Of a stretch of 37,447 bases of DNA, positions 22,874 to 30,524 are shown piece by piece. Within the stretch, counting starts at the first letter, position 1. Every line of letters begins with the position of its first letter. Source of the DNA: Deltaproteobacteria bacterium (GTDB taxonomy: Bacteria; Myxococcota_A; UBA9160; UBA4427); contig JAJDAN010000081.1 in NCBI GenBank assembly GCA_029261855.1, positions 1 to 37,447 of the forward strand, written 5' to 3'. Made by a program: the position numbers and the translations under genes. Below the pieces are notes generated by a model. It made no database searches, was not told where the DNA came from, and was given only the letters and a program-made list of their open reading frames with translations.

Positions 22874-22901
22874 GGGAGACGGATCGTTCGAGCCGTCTCC
22901 C
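22874..22901. terminator. Bidirectional hairpin between convergent genes
   Basis: A perfect 9 bp stem (GGGAGACGG with CCGTCTCCC) and a 10-base loop start 5 bp after the flavoprotein stop and 28 bp from the stop of the convergent unknown gene. There is no T-run, so termination would rely on the stem or act by protecting the 3' ends. Confidence 0.5.
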
Positions 22902-22928
22902 AGTCCCTGTGAGCCAGTTCCTGGCGCG

Positions 22929-23624
22929 TCAGCCTTCGTTCGACAGGTCCGGCCGTGCGATGGACAGCTCGGTCTCCACGTGCTCGATGCACGCCGTGCC
23001 TTCTTTGAAGATGCTCTCGCCCTTCGACTGACCGAAGGCCTTGAGCAGCAGCTCGGGCACCGTCGCCTGCTTGTCGAGCAGCGCCGGGTCCGGGACCGAC
23101 TGCGCGACCGCATAGTTGCGGAGATCGCCGATGGTGGCCTGAAGGACCAGGATCTGGCGGTCTTCGCCCACCTTGGTGGCGGCTTCCGACACCTTGCGAA
23201 TCAGCTGCTCGACACCCGGGCCACCGTCGTGCGTGGCGTGGATGCGGGTGAGCAGGATCAGCGGTGAGGCCTGCCCGGGCTCGGGCGGCGCCTGGCTCGA
23301 CAGATCGTCGCGAATCGTCGAGACGGTATAGGTGCTGCCCGACACGCCTTCGCCCAGGGTCTCGACGATGGCGGTGCCATCCGCCTCGCCGAACAGCCGA
23401 CGGATCATCGCGTCCGGTTCTTCCCGGGCGGTGAGCTCGGCGAAGCCTTCGACCCGCGTGACGAAGCCGATCGAGCGACCCGAAGCGCCGGTCGTGACGC
23501 GCGCACTCCACTGGAAGGTGTCACCGTCCTGGCGCGCTCTTTCCGCGATGAAGCGAACGAGTCGCTCGTAGCGCGGGACGGCGCTCTGCTGGACGGTCTC
23601 TCTGAGAACGGAGATCAAGGCCAT
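22929..23624 (-). CDS. Hypothetical protein, 231 aa
   Basis: A soluble 231-residue protein I do not recognise. It opens with an amphipathic helix (ALISVLRETVQQSAVPRYERLVRFIAERA), followed by an alternating strand region (TFQWSARVTTGASGRSIGFVTRVEGF, residues about 36-61) and a repeating alpha/beta pattern to the end. LRNYAVAQSVPDPALLDKQATVPELLLKAFG near residue 167 is the most helix-rich part. No signal peptide, metal motif or cofactor motif is evident. AGGAG lies 6 nt before the ATG. The next gene upstream is 274 bp away on the same strand. Confidence 0.7.
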   Translation of the reverse strand: MALISVLRETVQQSAVPRYERLVRFIAERARQDGDTFQWSARVTTGASGRSIGFVTRVEGFAELTAREEPDAMIRRLFGEADGTAIVETLGEGVSGSTYTVSTIRDDLSSQAPPEPGQASPLILLTRIHATHDGGPGVEQLIRKVSEAATKVGEDRQILVLQATIGDLRNYAVAQSVPDPALLDKQATVPELLLKAFGQSKGESIFKEGTACIEHVETELSIARPDLSNEG

Positions 23625-23898
23625 GACGTACTCCTACCCCGCCAGGGGTTGTGTCGAACGCCTCGCCGAACGCCGCGTTGAACGATCCGTCCGACGAGAG
23701 TTCTTGGGCAAACGGTCACGAGGGACGAATGCCTGGGGGCGGGCGGGAGCGTGTCGCCGGACGTGCTTGCAGGGGGAAGAGCTTGCCTGGGGAGGAGGCC
23801 GGGGGCGAAGGAGGAGCAGGAGTCCCTCTCGCCTTGCATCCTATACCCGGCTCGGGTCGGGGCGGGAACTTCTTTTCGTGAAGCGACCGCGCGATCCG
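23625..23898. other. 274 bp intergenic region
   Basis: Between the HAMP receptor gene and the unknown 231-residue gene. A minus-strand frame here encodes only a low-complexity, proline- and arginine-rich peptide and is not convincing. The stretch is purine-rich on the plus strand (GAAGGAGGAGCAGGAG) and has TATAGG at 23841-23846 on the minus strand as the only -10-like string. I see no gene or RNA. Confidence 0.4.
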
Positions 23899-25131
23899 TC
23901 AGTCCAGGTCGCGACCAGAAGTGCCGGCTGACTCGCGGCGCTCTCGGACCAGGGCTTTGATCCGGGACAGCAGGCCGCTGGTGTCTCCCTTGATGGCGAG
24001 CTCGAGGCTGGCGTTGATCTCTTCCAGCTCGTCGGTCGTCTCCGTGAGAGTCTCGGCCATGCGGTCGAAGGCAGTTCCGAGGCGGGCGAACTCGTCCTCG
24101 CGCAGCAAGCGCCCGACCCGGGCCCGCCGGTCGCCGCGGGCGTAGGCTTCCACGGCCTGCAACAGCGCGGACAGGGCGTCGCGGACCTGGCCGCCGAGTG
24201 ACACGGCAAGGAAGAGGGCGATGACCACCGCCAGCAGCACCGCGCCGGCGTTCGCGAGGCGGGCCGTCGTCTGGGCGTCGCGCACGGATGCGGCGGCTTC
24301 GTCGAAGCGCGCGCGCGAGCGTTCGGCTGCGGCGAGGGTCAGCGGAACGATGAGCTCCTGCTCGCTTCGCAGCGTGCCGCGCAGTCCGTCTCCGGAAGAG
24401 CGTCCGATGCGATCGTCGATCGCCAGCAGTCCCGCCCAGGCCGTCTCGTACGCGTCGATCTGTCCGCCGAGTGCTTCCGCCTTCGACTTCTTCAGCTTGC
24501 CGACTTCTTCGCGCAGGATCTTCAGGCGCTCACCGACGAGAAAGCGCGGTCGGTTGTCGAGATCGCGGTTGTAGTCTCCGAGGTCGCGGTCCAGCTCGAG
24601 CAGCTCGGCGTGCAACGCCGCGCGTACGGAGGCGCCGAGTCCGTCCAGCTCGTCCTGGAACCCGAAGCTCGCCTGCCGCATCTCGCCGAGTCGCCCGCTG
24701 TAGAGGGAGCCGCGCTCGCGGTAGAGCACCACGAGCTCGTCGAAGCCTTCGCCGTAGCGATCCGAAGCCTGTCGGATCCCGTCGAGTCCCAGTTCCGAAG
24801 CGCCAGGCTCTAGCTCGAGCTCGCCCAGCAGCCGGTCGAACTCCGCGCGCGCGGCGCGATGTTGCTCGAGCCGGGGCGAGTCGCCTTCCTGGAAGAAGCT
24901 CGGGGTGCGCAGGTCCTCGAGCAGGAACTCCTGCTCGCTGGTTCGAGCTGCCGCCAGCTGGATCTGCACCTCGCGAAGACCGTCGAGGGTCGACAAGGCG
25001 TGCTGAGACCGGTCGAGGGCCGATCCCACCTGGTGGCCGGTGCCGAGGATGGCGATCAGGCCCAGCAGCGTCGTCGCGACGAGTACCGCCAGGCCGAGCC
25101 GGAGCCGGTGAACGAAAGAATCGCGCAGCAT
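23899..25131 (-). CDS. HAMP-domain membrane receptor without output domain
   Basis: A 410-residue sensor-like membrane protein. TM1 spans about residues 12-30, a helical extracytoplasmic domain of about 260 residues follows, TM2 spans about 292-312, and a HAMP domain runs through residues 313-370 (LLREDEFARLGTAFDRMAETL). Chemotaxis receptors and sensor kinases of this layout continue with a signalling or kinase domain; this protein ends 40 residues after HAMP with LLSRIKALVRERRES. I find no methyl-accepting, kinase or cyclase domain in the 274 bp downstream. It may signal through a partner or be truncated. AAGGAG directly abuts the ATG, an unusually close ribosome binding site. Confidence 0.82.
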   Translation of the reverse strand: MLRDSFVHRLRLGLAVLVATTLLGLIAILGTGHQVGSALDRSQHALSTLDGLREVQIQLAAARTSEQEFLLEDLRTPSFFQEGDSPRLEQHRAARAEFDRLLGELELEPGASELGLDGIRQASDRYGEGFDELVVLYRERGSLYSGRLGEMRQASFGFQDELDGLGASVRAALHAELLELDRDLGDYNRDLDNRPRFLVGERLKILREEVGKLKKSKAEALGGQIDAYETAWAGLLAIDDRIGRSSGDGLRGTLRSEQELIVPLTLAAAERSRARFDEAAASVRDAQTTARLANAGAVLLAVVIALFLAVSLGGQVRDALSALLQAVEAYARGDRRARVGRLLREDEFARLGTAFDRMAETLTETTDELEEINASLELAIKGDTSGLLSRIKALVRERRESAGTSGRDLD

Positions 25132-25235
25132 CTCCTTCCCATCGGGAGAATCGAGGGAGCGCTTGAGCGCCGTTCAGGCTAGGCCTAAGACCAGGTGCCC
25201 GGGCGGTCTGCCCGGCGGGACGGGAGGAGGGATTC

Positions 25236-25787
25236 ATGACCATCGTGGAGCTCGGGGCGCTCGGCGAGCTGATCGGGGCCATCGCGGTCGTGGCCACTCT
25301 GGTCTACCTGGCGATCCAGGTCCGCCAGAACACCCATTCCATGGACGAGAACCGTCGGCTCGCCCTGGCGCAGACCTACCAGATGCGGGCCGACGCCCTC
25401 CAGAGCATGCTCGTCCATGCAGCGGATTCCGAGCACATCGGGCCGATCATCATCAAGCTGAGCGAGGCGGGCTATCCCGACGATCTGGGGTCCCTGGACG
25501 ATCTGACCGCCCTCGAGCGCGGGCGCTTTCGCCAATGGCAGATCGCGCAGCAGACACACTGGGACAACATGTATCTGCAGTACGAGCACGGCTTCCTCGA
25601 CGAGGAGTACTACCGCGATTCCTTCCGCGAGCGCGTTCGGCGCCTGGCGCCAGTCTGGCAGGCCCTCGGCGTCTCGGGCAGCCGCCAGAGCTTCAACGAA
25701 GAGATCGCGCGCATCCTCGCCGACCATCCCGGCCCGCCCGGCCCGCCCGGCCCGCCCGAGCCGTCCATCTCGTCCGATCCCGAGTGA
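25236..25787 (+). CDS. Small membrane protein with Gly-Pro-Pro tail
   Basis: A 183-residue protein. Residues 5-28 (ELGALGELIGAIAVVATLVYLAIQ) form one membrane segment, followed by VRQNTHSMDENRRLALAQTYQMRADALQSML, a helical region typical of a common bacterial family of unknown function. The cytoplasmic or periplasmic remainder is helical with WDNMYLQYEHGFLDEEYYRDSFRERV. The tail has three GPP-like units encoded by a 9 bp repeat and ends EPSISSDPE. GGAGGAGG precedes the ATG. No catalytic motif is seen. Confidence 0.75.
   Translation: MTIVELGALGELIGAIAVVATLVYLAIQVRQNTHSMDENRRLALAQTYQMRADALQSMLVHAADSEHIGPIIIKLSEAGYPDDLGSLDDLTALERGRFRQWQIAQQTHWDNMYLQYEHGFLDEEYYRDSFRERVRRLAPVWQALGVSGSRQSFNEEIARILADHPGPPGPPGPPEPSISSDPE
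25731..25757 (+). repeat. In-frame 9 bp repeat
   Basis: Three exact GGCCCGCCC units encode a short Gly-Pro-Pro tract at the C-terminus of the small membrane protein. Confidence 0.85.
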
Positions 25788-25909
25788 CCGCTGTCACGAG
25801 GCCAGCGCGCCCCTCGCCGACAAGCTGTCCAGGCCCGCGTGCCGCCGTGGAATGCGAGCCGACATCACTGCCGAACGACTTCGGCGAGAGAGCACGGGAG
25901 GGAAGCAAC

Positions 25910-26443
25910 ATGGCGCTCAGGGGACTCATGGCGCGAGACAGGAAGACCGGACAGACCGGAAGCGAATCCGAGGCGAAGCCTCCGGCGCCGGTGTCGCTGC
26001 AGTCGCCGGCCCCGCGCACCGTCTCGCCGACGACCAGCGTCGACGCGTCGTCCGAACTCGAGGGTCGGTTGCGCTGCAAGGAGACCCTGCGCATCGACGG
26101 CCGGATCAAGGGCGAGATCCACTGCGAGAAGTCGGTGCTGGTGGGGGAGGGCGCCCGCGTTCTCGCCTGCATCACCGCGGACGAGGTGCGGATCTCCGGA
26201 CTCGTCGAAGGCGACGTCGCCGCGAGGCGGAAGATCACCCTCGAGCGGACGGCCGTCGTGAACGGGGACCTGACCACGCCCGGCATCGTGATCGAAGAAG
26301 GCGCCAAGCTACAGGGCCGGATCCTGATCGGGTCCGAGCCGGATTCCGAGACCCAGTCCGAACCCAAGCAGTCCGAGCCCAAGCAGTCCGAGCCCAAGTC
26401 GGCGCGCGCTCCGACGGGAAAGCCCCTGGCTGCTTCGGCCTGA
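25910..26443 (+). CDS. Bactofilin
   Basis: A 177-residue bactofilin, a self-polymerising cytoskeletal protein that positions cell-wall, stalk or chromosome-segregation factors. The DUF583 beta-helix covers about residues 42-142: SELEGRLRCKETLRIDGRIKGEIHCEKSVLVGEGARV then ITADEVRISGLVEGDVAARRKITLERTAVVNGDLTTPGIVIEEGAKLQG. Flanking tails are disordered: an N-terminal proline-rich part and a C-terminal SEPKQ repeat at residues 149-163. ATG 25910 is chosen because GGGAAG lies 6 nt upstream; the frame is open far upstream without homology. It is 122 bp behind the small membrane protein gene; nothing else is seen in the gap. Confidence 0.92.
   Translation: MALRGLMARDRKTGQTGSESEAKPPAPVSLQSPAPRTVSPTTSVDASSELEGRLRCKETLRIDGRIKGEIHCEKSVLVGEGARVLACITADEVRISGLVEGDVAARRKITLERTAVVNGDLTTPGIVIEEGAKLQGRILIGSEPDSETQSEPKQSEPKQSEPKSARAPTGKPLAASA
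26354..26398 (+). repeat. In-frame 15 bp repeat in bactofilin
   Basis: Three 15 bp copies of CAGTCCGA(A/G)CCCAAG encode QSEPK three times in the disordered C-terminal tail; only the first copy differs, at one base. Confidence 0.88.
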
Positions 26444-26466
26444 GGCGGCCCGAGGTCCTGGGCGGA

Positions 26467-26988
26467 TCAAGGCCCTTTCCGGGACTCACGGGTCTGCGCC
26501 CGCCCGTTCGGGTCGAGCGTCGGCTCGTGGAGCAACCACATGGACGCGAGGATGCCGGCGATCGCTGCGAGCCACGACCAGGGTCGTGCGCTCCATGCGT
26601 AGAGCAAGCCGCCGACGAGTACCTGGCTGCCGAGGAAGAAGCCCTTCGTCGAAACGACCCAGCGCGAGCCCAGCAGGCTTCTGAAGCGCATCGCCGCGAG
26701 GGCGTGCTCCCAGCCGGCCCCGTGCGGACCCGTCTCGATCGAAGACTGCAAGTAGAACCGGATCTGCGCCGTGCGCGCGCCGTGATGGGCCCACATGGCG
26801 ACGGCCGAGACCGCGAGAACGCTGTAGAGGACGAGGATCTCCGGTCGCCCTCCGAACCAGGCGGCGGCCGGGATCGCGCCCAGGGCACACCAGCACAGGC
26901 ACAGGAGCACGTTCTGGAACACGACCCGCGTGACGATCTCGCTTCGCAGGGAGGCGAGCTCTCGCGCGGCGTCGTCCTCCACCGTCAC
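26467..26988 (-). CDS. Small multi-span membrane protein
   Basis: A 173-residue membrane protein of unknown function with four hydrophobic segments: about residues 22-45, 50-65, and two near 115-150. It starts at GTG 26988, whose GTGA overlaps the TGA of the radical SAM gene; GAAGG lies just upstream. A loop with RIRFYLQSSIETGPHGAGWEHALAAMRFRSLLGSRW lies between the second and third spans. No transport or enzyme motif is visible. Tight coupling with the radical SAM gene suggests the two work together, perhaps on a membrane-associated substrate; this is inference. Confidence 0.75.
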   Translation of the reverse strand: MTVEDDAARELASLRSEIVTRVVFQNVLLCLCWCALGAIPAAAWFGGRPEILVLYSVLAVSAVAMWAHHGARTAQIRFYLQSSIETGPHGAGWEHALAAMRFRSLLGSRWVVSTKGFFLGSQVLVGGLLYAWSARPWSWLAAIAGILASMWLLHEPTLDPNGRAQTRESRKGP

Positions 26989-28451
26989 ATGACGCCTTCG
27001 AAGACCGACGCGCGTTCGGGCAGGGGCCGTCGGTTGACCCGGTGGACCGACCGCAGCAGCGCCGACATGGCCCGGCGGTAGGCAGGCGTCGACGCGGCGG
27101 GCAGGACGTAGTCGATCTTGGCCATCGCCGGGCGCCGAGGCAGGCCCGGGCCGAGCTGCCGATCGATTCCCGTGCCGATGGTGGCGGAGAAGGTGCACAG
27201 CTTGATGCGCTCGATCGCCTGTCGATGGCTGTCGACGAAGGCTGCAGACGCTGCGATGTCCCGGGCTGTCTCTCCCGGATACCCGGCGATCATCGTGGCG
27301 CGCGGGCTGATGCCGGAACGAGCCGCGCCGGAAAGGAAGTCGCTGACCCGGTCGAGGCGAACCCCCTTCTTCATGCTGTCGAGCACGCGTTGGCTGCCGG
27401 ATTCGAGCCCCGTCGTGAGTCGGACGCAGCCCGCGTCCGCCACCGCTCGCAGCTCGGGGAGGCTCAGACCGTTCTCTCCTCTTGCCCCGACGTGGACGGA
27501 CGCGATCCAGCGGGCACCGGGTGCGACGTCCTGCAGCTTCGAGATCAGGGTCCTCCACATCTCGAGATTGCTGTTGAGCTTCATGTCGGTGAACACGAAC
27601 AGATCGGCGCCGAGTGCTTCGTGCTGGTGACGGATCTCATCGAGCACGGCAAGCGGGTCCCGCGACCGGAAGCTGCGACCGGCTGTGCCCGCCACGTCGC
27701 TGCAGAAGCTGCAGGCCCCCCACCCGCAGCCGCGCCCCGTGAGCACGGGGACGATCCGGTCCGGGTAGGACGACCAGGGGAAGTCGCTGAAGTCGGGGAA
27801 CGGCAGGCTGTCGAGCTGACGCAGAGGGCGCGCGATCGTGCCCCGCAGACCCGCGTCGCCCCGCATGACGATCCCGGGGACGACGGTCGCGTCTTCGCCG
27901 GCCGCGATCCGTTCGATGACGTCGGCGAGCCGGTTCTCGATTTCGCCGGCAGCCAACGCCGTCGCACCCGGGATGGACGCCCAGTCTTCGACGACCTCGC
28001 GCTGGGCGAAGTACGGTCCGCCTAGCAAGACGGGAATGCCGGCGCGCTGGCAGATCGCGCACAGAGCTTCCGCGAGCCCGCGATACATCAGGTAGGTGCT
28101 GATCAGGACGATCCGCGGGCGTTCGCGTTCGATCTCGGCCCGGAAGGCGGCCTCGACCCGCCGCGGGTGACGCGACAGCGCCGAGACCAGGTTCTCTCCC
28201 GCCCAGGAGCGGGTCGCTCGAAGAAGCCGCGATCGGCTGTGGGCGAGGCGGAAGTTCAGCATCTCGCCGACCAGGCCGACCTGGGTCGCCCGCTTCTCCC
28301 GGGTGACTCCGCGGACGCCGACGGAGAGCGGGCTGAACACCTCTACCGGAAGACCGGCAGCGCGACAGTTTGCGACGAGAGTTCCGACCGAGAGCGTCGG
28401 GTAGCGCGAGAAGTTGTTCAGGTCGACTACGAGAGCGTGTTGGGGCGGCAA
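26985..28451 (-). CDS. B12-binding-type radical SAM protein
   Basis: A 488-residue radical SAM enzyme. The N-terminal 190 residues form an alpha/beta domain of the cobalamin-binding kind seen in this family (RPRIVLISTYLMYRGLAEAL, GIPVLLGGPYFAQ). The Fe-S cluster motif is GRGCGWGACSFC, with Cys242, Cys247 and Cys250, spacing CX4CX2C, a variant found in some B12-type members. A typical barrel follows (GADLFVFTDMKLN, GCVRLTTGLESGSQRVLDSMKKG, TMIAGYPGET). Such enzymes often methylate or rearrange lipids, peptides or antibiotics. I chose TTG 28451, just ahead of ALVVDLNNFSRYPTLSVGTL. It is followed by a membrane protein gene overlapping by 4 bp. Confidence 0.87.
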   Translation of the reverse strand: MPPQHALVVDLNNFSRYPTLSVGTLVANCRAAGLPVEVFSPLSVGVRGVTREKRATQVGLVGEMLNFRLAHSRSRLLRATRSWAGENLVSALSRHPRRVEAAFRAEIERERPRIVLISTYLMYRGLAEALCAICQRAGIPVLLGGPYFAQREVVEDWASIPGATALAAGEIENRLADVIERIAAGEDATVVPGIVMRGDAGLRGTIARPLRQLDSLPFPDFSDFPWSSYPDRIVPVLTGRGCGWGACSFCSDVAGTAGRSFRSRDPLAVLDEIRHQHEALGADLFVFTDMKLNSNLEMWRTLISKLQDVAPGARWIASVHVGARGENGLSLPELRAVADAGCVRLTTGLESGSQRVLDSMKKGVRLDRVSDFLSGAARSGISPRATMIAGYPGETARDIAASAAFVDSHRQAIERIKLCTFSATIGTGIDRQLGPGLPRRPAMAKIDYVLPAASTPAYRRAMSALLRSVHRVNRRPLPERASVFEGVM

Positions 28452-28506
28452 GTTCTAAGGGGTATACCTCGCGAACGCTCTCGACTGCAAGAAGAAGCTG
28501 CTGCGT

Positions 28507-29133
28507 TCAGCGTGCACCGATGGCTGCCCGACAGGATTCGGGTTCGCGGTCCGGGACCGAGCGGGTTTCGATGGGGAGCGTGCAGGTCAGACGAACCTTC
28601 TTGCGCGTCCCGAGAAGCCCCGCGATCTGCTCGTAGCCTGGCGAGTACGAGCTGACCCGCCAGATGCACTCGCGCTCGTCGTCGCCGACCGCCTGGCACT
28701 GGTCCGGGCTGGTGCCGACGAGCCGTGCCAGTTCGAGGAAGGTGCGGGCATTGGCGAGTGCTGCCTCGGCCTCGTCCACGCCAATGCGTCTGCCCTTTCC
28801 CGCGACGCGAGCGGTGCAGGACCCGGGCCGACGGTCGGCGCCGGAACGAGGCAGTACGCACGCCAGGGCGAAGCGCTCGCCGGCTCCGATCGTGTCGGCG
28901 AGCTGCTCCCAGCTGTCCCGGTCGTTGGAGAGACGCCAGCTGCAGAACTCGCGCTCCGTATCGATCGGAGCGCAGGTGGGCGCGCGCTTGTCGAGGAAGA
29001 CGTAGAGGGCGCGTTTGGTCCGGTAGGGTGCGAGCAGTTCTTCGGCGCTCTCTGCGTGCGCCGGTGCAGCCGCTGCGCCGATGATCGCGGCCGTCTCGAT
29101 CACCGCGATCAGCACACAGAGCCTGCGTGTCAT
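28507..29133 (-). CDS. Secreted hypothetical protein, 208 aa
   Basis: A 208-residue exported protein of unknown function. The signal peptide ends near AHAESAEE (residue about 28). The mature part has two related halves, each with a Cys pair and a (C/R)xW(R)xS core: FCSWRLSNDRDSWEQLADTIGAGERFALACVLP and ECIWRVSSYSPGYEQIAGLLGTRKKVRLTCTLP, both followed by a basic SCTARV/SCRAAI segment, suggesting an internal duplication with disulfides. Its ATG overlaps the stop of the preceding lipoprotein-like gene by 4 bp (ATGA), making it the last gene of a three-gene operon. Confidence 0.78.
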   Translation of the reverse strand: MTRRLCVLIAVIETAAIIGAAAAPAHAESAEELLAPYRTKRALYVFLDKRAPTCAPIDTEREFCSWRLSNDRDSWEQLADTIGAGERFALACVLPRSGADRRPGSCTARVAGKGRRIGVDEAEAALANARTFLELARLVGTSPDQCQAVGDDERECIWRVSSYSPGYEQIAGLLGTRKKVRLTCTLPIETRSVPDREPESCRAAIGAR

Positions 29134-29669
29134 TCGAGATCGGCCGCGGAGAGCCGCGTGATGCCTTCCCGGATGTTGTCCTCGATGGCCTTGCCGGTCA
29201 GCAGTGCGCTGCGGGTCTGGGCGTTGAAGGCCACCTCGGTTCCGCCCGACGCGCTCGTTGCGATCAGCGCCTGCCAGATCGTTCGTTCTTCCGAGGTCCG
29301 GGCGAGGTTCCAGATCATCTCGACATCGACGGAAAAATCGAAGCCTGCGATGGGGAAGTTGACCCGGGCCAGGACCACCTGCAGTTCGAAGTCGGCCTGG
29401 TCGCGCTCGGAGAGCCGGAAGACCCCCGACTCCTGGATCGCGGCCAGGACGGATTCGCGCAGCGCTGCGTTGGGCGCCGAGACGACGCCCTCGCCGGGGG
29501 TGCCTCCCACGACCACGAGCACCACGCGCGCATCGTGCTTCGTCTCGACCCGAAACGGTTCCGGCGTCATGTCGAGCGCCGTCGGCTGCGTCTGCACGCA
29601 CCCCATGCCGACAACGGCCAGGACGACCAGGATCGACAGACGGAATCGCCAGGGAGGGCGCGCGGTCAT
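29130..29669 (-). CDS. Lipoprotein-like hypothetical protein, 179 aa
   Basis: A 179-residue exported protein with an N-terminal hydrophobic segment ending GMGCVQT; Cys24 is a possible lipidation site with a weak lipobox. The mature part, RVVLVVVGGTPGEGVVSAPNAALRESVLAAIQESGVFRL and ADFELQVVLARVNFPIAG, resembles envelope proteins that contain a secretin-like or LptE-like alpha/beta fold, but I cannot assign a family. Start ATG 29669 overlaps the previous stop by 4 bp (ATGA). It sits between two other envelope-type proteins of the same operon. Confidence 0.75.
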   Translation of the reverse strand: MTARPPWRFRLSILVVLAVVGMGCVQTQPTALDMTPEPFRVETKHDARVVLVVVGGTPGEGVVSAPNAALRESVLAAIQESGVFRLSERDQADFELQVVLARVNFPIAGFDFSVDVEMIWNLARTSEERTIWQALIATSASGGTEVAFNAQTRSALLTGKAIEDNIREGITRLSAADLE

Positions 29670-30127
29670 GGTGTCTTGCCCCACATCGGGGCGAGTAGCT
29701 CTCTCGCCACGTAGTCGGGGTCTTCCCGGTCGAGTGACATCCGGATCGCGCCGCCGGCCGCCAGGATCCGGCCGGTGTCGACGTCGCGGACGTAGATGGT
29801 CAGCTGGATCAGGTACATCGTGATGTCCCACATCCAACGGTCCTCGTAGGTGACGATCACCCGCGTCTCGTCGGAACGCTCGAAGTCGGGCCCCGTGCTG
29901 ACCGCGACACCGAAGGACCGCAGCACCGCAGCGATGTCCCGGCCGACCCGCTTGCCCCGCTCGTCCGCCTCGGGGTACTCCTGGACGTGGACGCGATCGA
30001 CTCCGGTGACGTCCATGCCCGGGAAGGTCGTCGAGTAGATCGCGGTCGGGGGGCCCGCGCAGCCGATTCCGAGGCAGGCGACCCCGAATAACGAGACCAC
30101 GGTCTTTCGAAGCCAGCTGGGGCCCAT
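29666..30127 (-). CDS. Lipoprotein-like hypothetical protein, 153 aa
   Basis: A 153-residue exported protein, first gene of a three-gene operon. The signal ends LGIGCAGPP (Cys23, lipidation possible). Mature sequence: VDRVHVQEYPEADERGKRVGRDIAAVLRSFGVAVSTGP then TRVIVTYEDRWMWDITMYLIQLTIYVRDVDTGRILAAGGAIRMS, a pattern like small outer-membrane assembly lipoproteins (an alpha/beta sandwich with helix-paired strands). I cannot name the family. GAGGAG lies 6-7 nt before ATG 30127. The next two genes overlap by 4 bp each. Confidence 0.75.
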   Translation of the reverse strand: MGPSWLRKTVVSLFGVACLGIGCAGPPTAIYSTTFPGMDVTGVDRVHVQEYPEADERGKRVGRDIAAVLRSFGVAVSTGPDFERSDETRVIVTYEDRWMWDITMYLIQLTIYVRDVDTGRILAAGGAIRMSLDREDPDYVARELLAPMWGKTP

Positions 30128-30239
30128 CCAGTCTCCTCGCGTAGCGGCACGGGGTCTGTACCGTGAGTGGAGATCCGGATCAAATCGGTTCCGCGCGCTC
30201 TCCTCTGCGAGGGGTCAGGCGGCGTCGTCGTCTCGCCAG

Positions 30240-30420
30240 GGCGGCCGGCCTGGGCGTTGAAAACGATCTCGCCGAGATCGTTGATGCGCCCGTCGTCGAT
30301 TCGGTCGTAGGTCTGCCCGGCGCCCGCCCCCGCAATCACCTCTGCGACGTACTGCGCCCGGGCGGGTGAGGCGGCGATCGTTGCGAGCAGGGCGAGTGCC
30401 CAGGCGCAGCTTCGGGTCAT
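30240..30420 (-). pseudogene. N-terminal fragment of a secreted choice-of-anchor-type protein
   Basis: From ATG 30420 (GGAGG 5 nt upstream) the frame encodes a signal peptide (AWALALLATIAASPARAQ) then YVAEVIAGAGAGQTYDRIDDGRINDLGEIVFNAQA. The last part matches the start of a repeat family of secreted proteins that read INDxGxVxFxA; these are normally several hundred residues long. Here the similarity stops after about 58 residues, and the rest of the open frame runs over the next gene. So this is probably a 5' remnant or a very short secreted peptide. Confidence 0.5.
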
Positions 30421-30509
30421 GGGACACCTCCGCGCGTACCGTTATGCGGGAACACCACGAAGTTTCACATCGCCAGAGTTGGGGATTCCCCCTGGGTCTG
30501 GATCCGGGA

Positions 30510-30515
30510 TAGACT
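30510..30515 (+). promoter_or_regulatory. -10-like TAGACT, 9 nt before the regulator start
   Basis: TAGACT, then 9 nt, then ATG 30525. No ribosome binding site is present. It lies in a 104 bp divergent gap with the gene fragment. Confidence 0.42.
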
Positions 30516-30524
30516 CGCGTTTGC

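Noticed and set aside
23615-23839. 74-residue minus-strand frame in the intergenic region
   Set aside because: Low complexity, no ribosome binding site, overlaps the start of the real downstream gene and has no recognisable features.
25163-25909. Long frame extending upstream of the bactofilin
   Set aside because: It runs out of frame through the small membrane protein gene; the bactofilin has its own ribosome binding site and start at 25910.
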